From: Amborella trichopoda
Lineage: Eukaryota > Streptophyta > Magnoliopsida > Amborellales > Amborellaceae
Length of the DNA stretch: 64,000 nt
NCBI RefSeq assembly: GCF_000471905.2
Contig: NW_006500031.1
Span: forward strand, 3,187,826 to 3,251,825
Reading direction: 5' to 3'
How positions within the stretch are numbered: position 1 is the first letter of the stretch; each line of letters starts with the position of its first letter. Under the pieces are notes generated by a model. That model was given only the letters and a program-made list of their open reading frames with translations. It had not been told where the DNA came from and searched no databases. A program made the translations under genes and the position numbers. Below are positions 12,380 to 25,344 of the stretch, piece after piece.

Positions 12380-12909
12380 GTGATTACTAATCTTTGTTTT
12401 ATCTGTTTTTTGACTCATGCTAATTTTATATGAGTGAACTTGCCTGGTCAAATAGGTAAAATAAAAAAACATTCAAGCCAGCTTTTCAAAATTTGTGAGG
12501 AAATAAAAATAGACTGTCTTAAATGAAAATCACTGACTGATTATGACATTGGTCATACTACAATTCTGGCACACCTGAAAAGGCCATATATTTTGAAATC
12601 ATTATAGGACATTATATAATGAAAAACTTGGATGCATCCTGACTTTTTTCATTTATAAAACTCAGCTAGTTAAGTACTGGGTGAGTTTTTCTGAATGAAT
12701 TCTAATGTTCTGAATGGAAAGTATTTGAATAGATAATTTTGTTGTATGAAGAGATAATTCTATTTACCGCAGTTTTCAATATGAGGGCATAATTTTGTCA
12801 CTAATAGTTTTTTATTGCGCTTTTTTTTCTATATTTGGACAACTGATGTTAATTGGATGCGTTGATCTTGTGTGTAATACCAGGGAATAACCTTTTCCCA
12901 TTGCTGCAG

Positions 12910-13185
12910 GCAACTTTCTTCATCACTTATGTTTTGACATCTGGTTGGGCAAGTTTGTCGTCTGAAGTTGTGCAACTCTTTGCCTTAATTTTGAACTCGT
13001 TTAAAAGAGTATTTTGTGGAGGCAGTTATGATTCAGATTCCACGCCAAGTTTTCCTTATCATACAGAAGTTCCTAAAGTTCTCCTTTTTGGACTCCTTGG
13101 ATTTACGTGTTCAATTTTGGCACCCCTAATACTGCCATTCTTGCTGGTGTATTTTTTTCTCGGCTATGTCGTCTATCGTAATCAG
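12910..13185 (+). CDS. OSCA/CSC1-like channel, next exon
   Basis: The acceptor TTGCTGCAG precedes 12,910 and the donor CAG|GTAAGT follows 13,185; both joins are in phase 0. The product starts ATFFITYVLTSGWASL, a well-conserved OSCA helix. It continues through a polar loop (GGSYDSDSTPSFPYHTE) and ends in LLFGLLGFTCSILAPLILP and YFFLGYVVYRNQ, two more membrane helices. The frame is intact. The following intron is 14,364 bp and full of transposons. Confidence 0.88.
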
Positions 13186-14020
13186 GTAAGTGTCAAATGT
13201 TTTTGGTCCTTCTAATATTTTTATCATCCTACAATAATGGTTTTAGAACAAGTTCTGTGGCATTTTTGTTACTAAATGACACCCTAAGAAATGTTTCCCT
13301 TCCGTTTGAGTATTTTTTTCGTACTTGTAAAACTTTTGTCATTTTAGAGAGAATATTTTTAGAACAAGCTCTTTGGTGATTGTCTCCGAGTCCGAATGAC
13401 ACCCTTGATGTATGCTTGATCTTTTTGTCACCTAAGAAAGTTAACTTGTTATTGGAAGTAAAATTATTGGTGTAGATTTATTTAAAAATAAAATGTCTTA
13501 TGTTATTATAAAATCCATGAAACTGTTTGGTGGTCTACTGCAAAACTGTTGTCATGGAGGCCTGATATACCAACAATCACCTGCATACTATAGCCTCTCC
13601 TTATTGTTAAAAACATATGCTCCTGTTCATCTTGGGTGCGTAATCAATTGCTTTGTTCTAACATGAAAATTTTAATTTCAAAGGTTTTTTAATATTTTGT
13701 TCTTGACACTAGTAATTTCACAGTTTTTAATGGAATTTGGTTTCCTTTCTTGAACTTACATGTGCGATACGCCTTAGGGAGGATCAGCACCCGCATAATG
13801 CATTATGCAGCTGCATTGGGTAACACTGACAGAAATTTATCTCATATTAACATATGACACCAAGTAGACATGGTGAGGAGTATGTTGTTTTTCCACAATG
13901 GTAGTTGCTGAAAATGTTTGCTTCACTGGTTCTATGCCTAAGCAGGTGTGTGTCACATGAGTTTTTGAAATGATGTTACGACATTTTTTTTTCTTTCTAT
14001 TAGTTGGAAATATTATGGAT

Positions 14021-14599
14021 TGATGCAGCCATGCCCCTTCGTGATTGGGCCAAAGAAGGGTCGCAGAACCCAAAAGGGAAAGAAAGGGCAATGATATAAT
14101 AAGGAGAAATTATTAGGGTTATTTATTTGAATTATTTTAATTATTCTTTTGTTTAGGGAGTGCATAGGGATAATTAGTTGGGCGACTTTAGAGTTTATAT
14201 TGTGTTTATCTTGTATCGATTGGGTTAGTTTGAGGGATATAATTAGGATAAGGGCAAATTTAGAAGAGAGTTTATCTTTATCAACAATAACCAACTTGGA
14301 AGGTTGTTTTTGGATAAAACATGAGAGAGAAACGTGGTTTTCTAGAATCCCATGAATATGAGAGAGAGAAAATAGGGATAGGTGTAGAGAGAAGCTTTTT
14401 ATTAGTTATCTTATTTAAGTCTATTTAAATGGACATCTTCTTTCATTGTAATTAGTCTATGAATTGAATAAAAATTGGTCTCTTGGAAAAGATTGTTTTG
14501 GGGGTGGATTCCCTTGCAGACCTTTGAGAGAGGGTATTTTTCTCTTAACCTTCCTTCTTTTTATTGTCAATTTTCTGGTTTTATTCTCTCCCTGCATCA
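14021..14599 (+). repeat. 5' LTR of the Ty3 element
   Basis: Begins TGATGCAGCC and ends CTGCATCA directly before the primer site. Same length as the 3' LTR. Confidence 0.95.
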
Positions 14600-14601
14600 A
14601 T

Positions 14602-14613
14602 TGGTATCAGAGC
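14602..14613 (+). other. Primer-binding site (initiator tRNA-Met)
   Basis: TGGTATCAGAGC starts two bases after the 5' LTR and is complementary to the 3' end of plant initiator tRNA-Met. It is the usual primer site of Ty3 and Ty1 elements. Confidence 0.93.
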
Positions 14614-14621
14614 GGGTTCCG

Positions 14622-15753
14622 ATGGCTTCACAAGAGACACCCCTCGATGGATTAAAGGTATTGACTGGATTAGTTCAAGCCTTAGCAGAGAGAGTAGGCC
14701 AATTCATGCCTGTAGCTGTGAAAGTTGATGAGCTTACGCAAAGGTTCGCTCAGCTTCTGGATGGAAGGAATCTGGAGACCGGCGTTGGAACTCAAGGCAA
14801 CAAAGATGAAAGAGGTATGCATCTTGTTCCTAACCAACCTCGGGTGGCCTCGGCTAATAACGAATTCTATGAACGAATTCTTCGGTTGTTGGAAAGCCAA
14901 AGAGAACCTGGAATAAAAATTGGTATTCCTGAGTTCTATGATCGATTGCATGCAGATGATTTTCTTGATTGGCTAAGTAAAGTAGAGAAAGTGTTTGAGT
15001 ACAAAGATATTGCTGATCACAAAAAAGTAAAATTAGTAGGCACAAAATTTTTTGGCCATGCATTGGTTTGGTGGGATGATTTGCAACAAGATCGTCTTCG
15101 ACAACCCAAGGAAAAGATTAATTCGTGGGAAAAGATGAAGACGAAGATGCACAGAAAATTTTTACCAGTAAATTATGGCCGAACTTTGTACCAAAGGTGT
15201 CAAAACTTCAAGCAAGGTGAGAAGTCGGTAAGTGACTATATTTAAGAGTTTTATAGTTTGACATCTAGGGCAAATTTACAAGAGTATGAAGATCAAAAAA
15301 ATAAGTCGTTACTTGAATGGGCTAAATCAAGGCATTCAGAATGAATTGGCCTTCAAAGATGTCTATAAGATGTCTGATGCCTATACTTTGGCCCTCAAAG
15401 CAGAGGAAATAGTCAATCTGGGCCTTGAGAGAAATAGCTCAGTGACAAGAGGCTCTATTTCAATACAAGGGTAGCAAGCTTTAACCTTTAGAAGACCACT
15501 TATAAGGCGTGGAAACCAAACCTCTCATAATTTCCCAACTAGGCCAAACCCTAATATGGGGAGAGGTGGTGTTGGGAGAGGGTTGGGAGCACCTAAAAAA
15601 CTTCGTGATAATGCACAAATAGTGTGTTTCAAGTGCCAACAGCCTGGACATATGACATTCAATTGCCCCTCACGTCAACTCCTTGTCAAAGTTAATTTGG
15701 CTGAAGAAAATTATGAAGAAGAAGTTGATGAAGGATACACCTATGAAGGCTAA
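14622..15753 (+). pseudogene. Ty3 gag (capsid and zinc knuckle), broken
   Basis: The start is taken at ATG 14,622, just after the primer site. The earlier in-frame ATG lies inside the LTR. The region to 15,245 is a Retrotrans_gag-like domain (PEFYDRLHADDFLDWL and WWDDLQQDR), ending at a premature TAA in the middle of the domain. Further pieces continue in shifted frames to about 15,753. They include one CCHC zinc knuckle, CFKCQQPGHMTFNC (about 15,629-15,670), which binds RNA in the capsid. Stops at 15,243 and about 15,472 make it a pseudogene. Confidence 0.85.
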
Positions 15754-15917
15754 GGTGATATTGGGACGCGTCAGTCTTATGAAGGATTGGGCCTTTTAAA
15801 GGTGAAGCTGAGGATTTGTCTGGAGATGAAGTGGGTGAAGTCTTAGTTGTCCAGCGAACTATGTTATCAACCCCAATACCTAACGAGGATGAGAAGTGGC
15901 GGCGACATAATATTTTT

Positions 15918-18500
15918 TGAACAATTTACACATCAGGAGGCAAGTTATGCACTATACTAATTGATGGTGGGAGCAATAGAAACATTGTGTCTAAAGAGAT
16001 GGTGGTTAAACTTCAATTGAAGGAACATAAGCACCCACGCCCATATCACATCCAGTGGTTCAAGAAAGGAGGTGAGGTACCAGTTCTTACTCGTTGTTTA
16101 ATCTCTTTTTCCATTGATGCTAATTATAAAGATAAAGTGTGGTGTGAGGTAGCAACTATGGATGCATGCCACATATTACTTGGTAGACAATGGCTTTATG
16201 ATCATGATATGGTATATAAGACTACGCCAAACACTTATTCTTTTGTTAAGGATGGTATTAATATAATACTCCACCCTATGAAGCAACTTCCTACTCCCAA
16301 ATCCACTAAAGAGGAGGGTTAAAAGTTGCTTAATGTTCAAAAATTAAAAAAGGACAGCAAGGATATGGATGTGATTTATGTATTGGTTGCAAAAGAAAAT
16401 TTTGCACCGACTGCAATTCTTAGGTCTCTTGAACCTCTACTTGATAAGTATAAAGATTTGATGCTTGAAGAATTACCTGATGGCCTTCCTCCAATGAGAA
16501 ATATTCAGCATCACATTGACTTGGTGCCCGAATCTAGCCTACCAAATTTGGCCCATTATCGAATGAGCCCCATGGAACATGAGGAGTTGCACAGACAAGT
16601 TGTTGCTTTGCTTAAGAAGGGATTGCTTTGAGAAAGCATGTCACCATGTGCCGTCCCTGCATTACTGATTCCAAAAAAAGATTGGTCATGGAGGATGTGC
16701 GTGTGCAATCAACAAATTCACAATCAAGTACCGATTTCCCATACCTAGACTCGATGATATGTTAGATATGCTTAATGGAGCCAAGGTTTTCTCAAAGATT
16801 GATTTAAGGAGTGGGTACCATCAAATTCGGATTCGTCCTACAGATGAATGGAAAACTGCATTCAAAACTCGAAATGGAGTATATGAGTAGCTTGTGATGC
16901 CATTCGACCTTTCTAATGCACCAAGTACATTCATGTGCCTAATGACTGAGGTACTTCGTCCTTTTATTGGCAAATTTGTTGTGGTTTATTTTGATGATAT
17001 CTTGGTTTTTAGTGCTAATCCACATGATCATCTTAACCACTTGGAACAAGTTTTTGATGTGCTAAGGAAGGAATCACTTATTGTGAATTTGAAAAAAATG
17101 CTCATTTATGACAAACAATGTCGTCTTTCTGGGGTATGTTGTTTCATCTGAGGGAAATAAGGTGGATCAAGAAAAAGTGAAAGCCATAACTGAGTGGCCA
17201 GTGCCAAAGTCACTCATTGAGGTGGGTTCCTTTCATAGCCTACCGACCTTTTATCGTTGATTTATCAAAAATTTCAGCACTCTAATAACACAAGTGACTG
17301 ATTGTATGAGGGCTGAAAAGTTTTCATGGAGTCCCGCTGCTGAAAAGAGCATCACTCTAATTAAACAAAAGATGATGCAAGCACCAGTACTTGCCTTACC
17401 ATATTTTTCTAAGGTGTTTGAGATTGAAATTGATGCATCAAATGTTGGCATCGAGGCAGTTGTAAGTCAAGAGGGATGACCATTGGCCTTCTTTAGTGAG
17501 AAATTGAATGATGCATGTAAGAAGTATTTGGTTTATGATCTCGAGTTTTATGCAGTTGTGCAAGCCTTACGCTACTGGAGGCACTACCTGATTCATAGAG
17601 AGTTTGTTCTATACTTAGATCATAAAGCATTTCGGTATTTGAGTTCCCAGAAAAATTTGAATGCACGACATGCTAAGTGGATGGCCTTCCTTCAAGAATA
17701 CACCTTCCTATTAAAGCACAAGGTTGGAACCCAAAATAAGGTAGCTGATGCTTTAAGTAGAAGGGTAGTGTTGCTATAAACTTTGTCTATGGAAGTGTTG
17801 GGGTTTGAAGTGATAAAAGATCAATATAAAGTTGAACCAGTTTTCAGCAAGATCCTTGAAAGGTGTGTTGATGGGCGAGACCCTATAGTTGAGTATCTCG
17901 TGCATGATGGTTGTTTATTTAAAGGTGTGCGGTTATGTATACCTGATTGCTCCTTAAGGGAGAAGATAATCATGGAGCTTCATGGTGGGGGCGTGGGTGG
18001 ACACTTTGGGAATGACAAAACTATGGCTATGGTTGGAGAAAAATATTTTTGTCCACGTATGCGACGAGATGTTGATCTATTTGTGACCAGATGTCTAACT
18101 TGCCAAGTATCTCAAGGTCACACACAAAATACAGGTCTTTATACTCCTCTTCCTGTTCCAAATGCCCCATGGGTTGATATTTCTACGAACTTTGTACTTG
18201 GACTTTCGCGTACCACACGAGGTATGGACTCTATTTTTGTTGATGTTGATCGATTTTCCAAGATGGCACATTTTATTCTTTGTAGAAGAACTATGGATGC
18301 TACACATATCGCGAATCTCTTTTTCAAAGATATTGTAAGGCTACATGGTGTTCCTAAGTCTATTACATCTGATCGGGATACAAAATGTTTAAGTTATTTT
18401 TGACTCACTTTATGGAATCGCATGGGAACCAAACTTAAATTTTCTAGTGCCTATCATCCTCAAACAGATGGGTAGACCAAAGTAGTGAATAGGACCCTTG
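15918..18500 (+). pseudogene. Ty3 pol: protease, reverse transcriptase, RNase H, integrase, broken
   Basis: Protease: ILIDGGSNRNIV with Asp codon at 15,963, the DGGS variant common in plant Ty3. RT: the polymerase motif YFDDILV at 16,987-17,007, preceded by [13 protein letters not shown]. RNase H: about 17,330-17,770, with an IDAS segment and DHKAFRYL, closing HKVGTQNKVADALSRR. Integrase: an H-H-C-C zinc domain (about 17,960-18,110), then the core with Asp in WVDIS and in SDRDT. The part that should hold the catalytic Glu follows a stop at 18,401. Other stops lie at 16,320, 16,629, 16,888 (TAG), 17,477 and 17,777. No functional polyprotein is possible. Confidence 0.88.
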
Positions 18501-18647
18501 GTAACCTCTTTGAGGAGTATTGTTGGTGATAACATATCTCAGTGGGACCACGCTTTGCCTCAGGCTGAGTTTGCTTACAATAGTTCAATAAATTGATCTA
18601 AAGAAAAATCACCATTTGAGATTGTTAATAGGCAGACGCCTGATCAT

Positions 18648-19276
18648 ATGTTGGACCTAGTGCCATTACCCATGCCAGGCAAGATAAGTTATGATGCCAA
18701 TGCTTTTGCTGAGCATATTCGAGATTTGCAAGCCCAAAAAAAGAAAATTGAGGAGAGCAATGCAAAGTATCAAAAAGCCTCAAATGAGCATAGAAAAGAG
18801 AAGATTTTCAAGGAGGGTGACTTAGTAATGATGTATTTGCCAAAGGAAAGGTTTCCGTTGGGAACCTATAATAAACTCAAGTCCAAGAAAGTGGGTCCTT
18901 GCCTCTTCTTGAAGCGATATGGGAACAATGCATATAAGGTAGAATTACCAAAGGCATTGGATATCTCCTCGATATTTAATGTTGCTGACTTATTTGAGTT
19001 TCATGGAGACCCTCTAGAAGTCGCAGAAGATGCAGTTGATATGATGAAGAAATTACCAAGGAAGAAAGAGGATGAAATTGATCAAGTTTTGAAGACTGAA
19101 AGCTTTCAAACTCGAAAGGGTTCCTATCGTCAATTTCTAGTCAAATGGAAGGACAAGCCATACTCTGATAGCACGTGGATTTTTGAGCCAGAGTTCAAAA
19201 GAGTGGATCCAGACTTATATCGTATATATACTGAAGCCAACTCACCGGAGTCGAGTTCCTTTCAACTGGGGGGAAA
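18648..19276 (+). pseudogene. Ty3 integrase C-terminus and chromodomain
   Basis: This open stretch holds the C-terminal integrase region (GPCLFLKRYGNNAYKVELP) and, near its end, a chromodomain-like fold: YRQFLVKWKDKPYSDSTWIFE. Such domains define chromoviruses and are thought to steer insertion to marked chromatin. The frame runs into the purine tract CAACTGGGGGGAAA (19,263-19,276) that primes plus-strand synthesis, and through it into the LTR. Confidence 0.8.
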
Positions 19277-19855
19277 TGATGCAGCCATGCCCCTTTGTGA
19301 CTGGGCCAAAGAAGGGTCGCAGAACCCAAGAGGGAAAGAAGGAACAATAACGTAATAAGGAGAAGTTATTAGGGTTATTTATTAGGATTATTTTAATTAT
19401 TCTTTTGTGTAGGGAGTGCGCAGGGATAATTATCAGGGTGACTTTAGAGTTTATATTGTGTTTATCTTGTATCGATTGGGTTAGTTTGAGGGATATAATT
19501 AGGATAAGGGTAAATTTAGAAGAGAATTTATCTTTATCAACAATAACCAACTTGGGAGGTTTTTTGGGTAAAACATGAGAGGGAAAACGTGGCTATCTAG
19601 AAGCCCATGAATATGAGAGAAAGCAAATAGGGATAGGTGTAGAGAGAAACTTTTTATTAGTTATCTTATTTTAGTCTATTTAAAAGGACATCTCCTTTCA
19701 TTGTAAATCAGTCTATAAATTGAATAAAAATTGGTCTCTTGAAAGAGATTGTTTTGGGGGTGGATTCCCTTGCAGACCTTTGAAAGAGGGTATTTTTCTC
19801 TTAACCTTCCTTCTTTTTATTGTTAATTTTGTGGTTTCATTCGCTCCCTGCATCA
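19277..19855 (+). repeat. 3' LTR of the Ty3 element
   Basis: Begins TGATGCAGCC after the purine tract and ends CATCA before the TGGAT duplication. It is 579 bp like its partner and differs mainly by single-base changes. Confidence 0.95.
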
Positions 19856-21155
19856 TGGATGTAGATATGATATGTATAATATGCTTAACTCATAATTTCT
19901 TTATGTTACTGCAATAAGAATGTCATTTTCAACCCTTGAGGTAATTTCTACAATTTTATATATATTTAGGTTAATTTTGTGAATTTTGCAATGCTCTAAT
20001 TTTTTAAAATGTATTAAGTTTTAAGTGGAAGTTCCATTAAAACCCTAAAGTAATTCATATATAATATTATATTATGAATGTATGTCTCCATTGGGATGTC
20101 TTCCTTACTACTCCTTTCTCTTGTGTTGCTACCAAAAAGCTTGGGGAGGTTGTGCTATTTCTTGTTTCTTTCATGGGATCAAGGTAGGCTTCAATGATCT
20201 TCTTAGCACAAATACTCAGTCAAGGTAACTTGTAATCTCTCCTTTTTCTTCTCGTCTTCTCCCTCTCTCTTATGCCTGCTTCTTTTTCTTCAAAACTGCC
20301 CTAATCGATCTGCCTAGACCCTTATATCTACTTCTCTAAAACGCTAACCTGAAGTTCTTTATGTACAAAACCCTGACCAATAAAAGGGGGGTTCTCTCAA
20401 TCTCAAGTTCTCTACATCCAGACCCATCGAATCTTGTGAACACTGGTACCCCAGTTAATAGCATTGGCAGAATTCCCTTCAATTATCACCCTTTCATGTG
20501 TCGGAGATAGATGTTGGAGTCCCTGTTTGAAGGACAACAATTCAGCTTAATTAGCAGTGCATATCCCACATGGTGCTAAATGAGAAAGAATGGTATTGCA
20601 TTACAATTACCCCCATGTGCTTCAAAGTTAACATCAAGCCTTCTTTTCAAATCGCTTTAAACTTGTTTAGCCTTGCCCAATTGGCTATTATGGTTTGAAT
20701 CTTGCATCTGATAGAGCATAAATCCAGGACTCTGCCTTGAAAAGCTGTGTTATTCCTTGAAAAGCTGTGTTATTTCTTACTTCCCTAGTCAATTGCTATT
20801 CTCCAGAGTTACATCAATCTTAGGTAGTGGTCGAGAATATAGTTACCAGAATCGCATACCAAGGTTGTGATTACGAATTCCCAGGATGAAACACGGATTT
20901 GGAAGATAGGAATCACATTTCCCAGTTTCATGTAACGCTTTCCAGACTATTATCTGAATCTTGATTCTTGGAAAGTTGGAATCTGGATTCCATATCATAG
21001 AATATGTGATTTGTAGTTGCACAACAATGCAATTCAATATGTGCGAGACGTTGATTCCAATTTTTTAGGACTTGCGAAGCCATGTTGTTTGGAAGTGAGT
21101 TCCACATCATCAAATGGCACAATTCTTAGATGCAATGAATAATGTTTCGATCAAC

Positions 21156-23145
21156 CATAGTTTCAAAAAGCGCTAGGTGGCACCCAGGAGGCCATGGGGA
21201 GGCCACCCAGCGTCTAGGTGGGCGCCCAAAACCTGGGCGGCCCAGTTGAAAAAAAAGAAAAAAAAATATTCTGATTTTGATAATTCATAAGAATTTTGAT
21301 ATTTCATAAGACCATAATCCATAAGAATTTTGATAATCCATAAGACCATAATCCCAGTTGAAAAAAAAAAAGATAGAAGCTGAGAAGAGAATTTTGATAA
21401 TCCATAAGACCATAATCCATATTTTCATAAAATTGCTAAAAGCCTAAAACAGTAAAACCATACAAGCATACACTGATAGTCTAATACACTGTAGACTGTA
21501 CACACAAATACAAGCATACACTGATAGTCTAATACACTATAGACTGTACACACAAAAGTTAGATAGTAGAACTAGAAACTAGAAAGTAAAAACTAAAAAT
21601 AAGAAAAAGAAAATGTACAAAAATTTAAAAAATATACAGACTACAGTCTAGGACACAATAGTCAAAGTCAATAGTCAACCGTCAATACTCAACAGTCAAC
21701 ACTCAACACCAAGAGTCTTCAGTCATCATCATCATCAGAAGGAATAGGGTAAGCGTCATCATATGCATCAGATTTGAGGCCATCATCATCAGAGTCATCT
21801 CCCTCTTCAATATAACGCTTATTCTCCTCTGTTTCTTCTGAATCTGCATCTTCCTCCTAATTTTCTTCTACCTCCCTCTTACTAGTATGTGTAGATGGGG
21901 CCCTAGGAGTTTTGGCTGCTCTATCCTTTTCTATCTTTTTGTGATTCCTTGAACTCAAATATTGTATAATCTCCTCCCTTGTAGCCTCAGGAACATTTTT
22001 ACACGGGGCAACATCCTCTTTAATACCGACAAGGTGTTTTTTAAACCTGTAAATACCCCCATTAGTATCCTTTCCACAATAATTGCATTTAATACGATTT
22101 TTGTTATTTGGATTCGGGTTATAAGTATACTTCCAACCCGGATCACCACTTCCAGAAGAACTTGGAGAAGATATTTCATAGAATAAGGCTCATTTTCATC
22201 ATTTTCTAGTTCTTTTAAATTAAAAAATTGTCTAATCTCATCCCGAATAGCTTCAAGAACCTTTTTTCAATAAGCAATATTCCCTTTAATACCAACAAGG
22301 TGTTTCTTGAATCGGTTAATAACCCCATTGGTATCTTTTTCGCCAAAATTACACCTTATGCAATTTTTATCATTTGGTTTTGGGTTATAACCATACTTCC
22401 AACCTGAATCACTTATTCTAGAAGAAGCAAAAATAGATCTATTCCAATGACAAAGATTTTGTTCTTGTTTTTGTTTTACAAAACTCATATATTTTGCTTA
22501 ATCTCCTCTCTGATAACTTCAGGAATATTTTTATAAAGGGCAATGTATCCCTTAATACCAGCAAGATGTTTCTTGAACCGGTTTATGCCCATTTTGTATA
22601 TTTTTCACAATAATTACATCTAATGCAATTTTTGTCATTTGGATTCGGGTTATATCCATATTTTCAATCTGGATCTCCACTTCTATTAGATTCGGAAGAA
22701 GACGTCTAAAAATAAAGCAAGCAATCTAAAAAATAAAGTTTTGCACTTACTTTGATTGCTCAAACTCCAAACTCCTACCTCTGAGATGTTTTCAGGTTCT
22801 AAAATAATAAAAAATACCCTGTAATAGGATAATAAAATTCCAAAACTAAATCTAATCTACCTTGGTGATGTTTGGATCCGTTTTACGTTACTTTGGAACC
22901 GTTTTCTTTGAAGTTTCTTTCTCTCTAAAATGGGTTCTTGCGGGTTTAGGTTTCAAATGAACCTAAAAGCCATCCTTAAAAGCCTTTATGTTTTAAAAAA
23001 AATAATAGAACAAAAAAAATAAAAAATTTCCGCCCCTAGGCGGCCGCCCAGGGATTGCCGCTCAGTTTGACCGCCTAGGCCCCGCCGATGAGCCCAACCC
23101 TTTTCGACTGTCTAGGCGTTGGGCGGTCCGCTTTTTTGAACACTG
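21156..23145 (-). mobile_element. hAT DNA transposon 3, BED-only, nested
   Basis: The ends are CATAGTTTCAAAAAGCG and CGCTTTTTTGAACACTG, a near-perfect inverted pair. The 8-bp duplication is CGATCAAC (21,148-21,155) and CGATCATC (23,146-23,153), 7 of 8 equal. The 1,990-bp element sits inside GATTCC-rich copy 2. Copy 1 shows the unfilled site. The coding modules are on the minus strand. Confidence 0.85.
21720..22700 (-). pseudogene. Three BED zinc-finger modules and acidic tail of hAT 3
   Basis: On the minus strand three BED modules occur at about 22,690-22,490, 22,435-22,255 and 22,160-21,955. All carry the GWKYGYNP-like lead, a CIRCNFG-like cysteine cluster and RFKKHLVGIKG. About 100 codons later comes an acidic end, RYIEEGDDSDDDG, then DDAYPIPSDDDDD and a stop (near 21,722). 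The same arrangement is found in hAT element 1. No transposase core lies between fingers and tail. Frames change between modules. Confidence 0.6.
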
Positions 23146-25344
23146 CGATCATCATCGAATGTTATTCTGATGAAACAGAATCAAGATTCAAATGCAAATG
23201 TTGAATGAAATATGTTTACAAATTATATGTTGCGAGAAGAGCTCCAGAAACTTATTCTACGTTACCAGAGGAGTTCCAGGTATCTTTTCGTATCATGTTA
23301 CAATTTTGTACAACATTAAATACCCATGATTTGAGTTTCAAGTCTGTGATGTTGTGAGAGTGAAAAAGCCGTAATAAACTCTCAAGATGAATCCATGTAC
23401 AATATTATCTGTCAAGTTATCCAAGAGATTTATCAATCTATAAATTACGAAGTGGGTGGTAGTCCAACCTCAAGGTAAGATGTTTGGGTGGCGGCCCCAC
23501 CTCAAGGTAAGATATTCGTATAGGATGCTTGCCATAATCAAATGCTTATTAATGATCATCTACAGTACTAAGTAAAATACTTATTGCTCATTGTCTCATT
23601 GTATATTTGGTGAGCATGGACTTAAACACTTTAAAAAAAAAAAGGAAATGGTTTAACGGTACTCAAAATTTATGGCCAATTGCGGTTTTTGGATTTTGAG
23701 GAAAATGCAACATCTTGGTCTTTCAAGCTACTAACAGAAAGCAATGGTATTATCCATGGTATCTGATTGGTTTTACATAGATAATTTGGGTCAAGCTATG
23801 GTATCATCTAGGTCTATCGCGAACCACCTATGTAAAACTTTAAATCTTTTCTCGCAAAATACTTCTTTCCTATATCAGAGGGGATTGGTGCACGATTCCT
23901 GAATTGTGGGAATCTAGATTCTCAATCGATGGGGACAATGATTCTAATCATGGAAGAATCATGATTCTTATTTCGTCGGATTGTGATTCCGGAAGTAATG
24001 AATTGTGTGGGGTCATGTGTGATTCCTAAAAGGTAGGAGACTCGATTCTAATATGATGGGATACTGTCATACTGATTTCTACAAATAAGAATCACGGTTC
24101 CTATTTTATTGGATCGTGATTCTGATTATTGAGAATCACTTCTTTGATGGTTTTTATTGTACAGACGATGATTCCAAGATTGGGAATCATCTGGCACATG
24201 CGATTCTGTGATTTCGATTTTTGAAACGAACCAGAATCACTGGCGTTTCCAACAACTCTAGTAGAGAACTCCACTGTATTAGTAGTTGCTTGACTGATGC
24301 CAATGTAACCCAATGGACTCAAAAGCTCGCAACAACCATTTCCAAAGAGCGCTGCTGTAGGAGCCGTGGATAAAGGTGTCTGCATTTGTTTCTTCTTCTG
24401 ATTTGCATAAGAGTCATATGTTTGTTACAATCATACCTGGGTCAACAATTAGTGCTCTATTGCTGATGGCCAGCGAGGTGAAAGCCAGGTCTCTGTGTGC
24501 CGTTGGTGATACCCAAACTTTAGCTGCCCCAGAATTCGCTGGATTTATCCATCCATCACTATATGTTTGTAGAGGGACGTAACTGCGCATTCACCTGAGG
24601 GATGAAAGTCCCACACGACCTCGTCAGGTCTATGATAGACTCTTCTACTAAGATCAGCCATGAATTCCATATACTGTGCCCCTATAATATTGTCCACCCT
24701 ATGGCATTTTAGCCCCATATTCCATACAGTTTCCATGCCAGAACCAGTTACTAAATCTTTGACGGTAATATAGGATTGAGAGCATTTTGTAAGAGTTTCA
24801 GGAAACTGAATTTTAGGACGTAACATCGTGAATCCACTTATTAGATCAGAACTTGCTTTTAGCGCCATAACTTATAAAAAGTGTTTATAATAGTCCATGC
24901 TTAAGAGGCTGCCCTGTTGGATGTCAACTTTCTAATCAACAAGCCATCTTTATCAAAGTCATATTTTCCTTGAATTACTGATTCCCAGAGGGAAAGGGTT
25001 TATTGTCTGCCACCATCCACCACAACTTAATGAAGAGTGCCTTGTTCATTGGTTTAAGCTTCCTTATTTCCAAACGTCCTACTTTCTTGGGAATGCAAAC
25101 TGAATGCCATCCTACAATATAGAATATCCTTTTTTTTCCCCTCCCTCAAAGTGATTCCAGAGTTAATTTCTCATTTTGCCTTTCCAATCTGTTAATTACT
25201 ATATCCTGGACTATAAACATTGAAATGTAATACATCAACGGGTTGGTAAATGTTGCTTTAATGAGAGTCATCCTACTACCTAAGGATAAAATGATAAATC
25301 TCTCATTTTCCCAGTGTAGCTTTCTCTAAAATCTTTTTGTCAGT

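Larger units (their letters stand above)
14021..19855 (+). mobile_element. Ty3 (gypsy) chromovirus-type LTR retrotransposon, full structure
   Basis: Two 579-bp LTRs, both TGATGCAG...CATCA, are flanked by the 5-bp duplication TGGAT (14,016-14,020 and 19,856-19,860). A tRNA-Met primer site and a purine tract are in place. The internal region runs gag, protease, RT, RNase H, integrase and chromodomain, the order of Metaviridae. Many stops and some frameshifts break it, and the LTRs differ at roughly one position in ten by eye (not computed), so it is an old, dead insertion. Confidence 0.95.
20839..24260. mobile_element. GATTCC-rich non-autonomous DNA element, copy 2, carrying hAT 3
   Basis: The outer parts match copy 1 (8,389-9,858) along almost their whole length. 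Without the inserted hAT element this copy is about 1.42 kb, close to copy 1's 1.47 kb. Flanks GTCGAGAAT (20,830-20,838) and GTAGAGAAC (24,261-24,269) agree at 7 of 9 positions and look like a decayed 9-bp duplication. It landed inside the minus-strand LINE. Confidence 0.7.

Noticed and set aside
24376..24582. 68-codon plus frame
   Set aside because: Antisense shadow of the LINE remnant.
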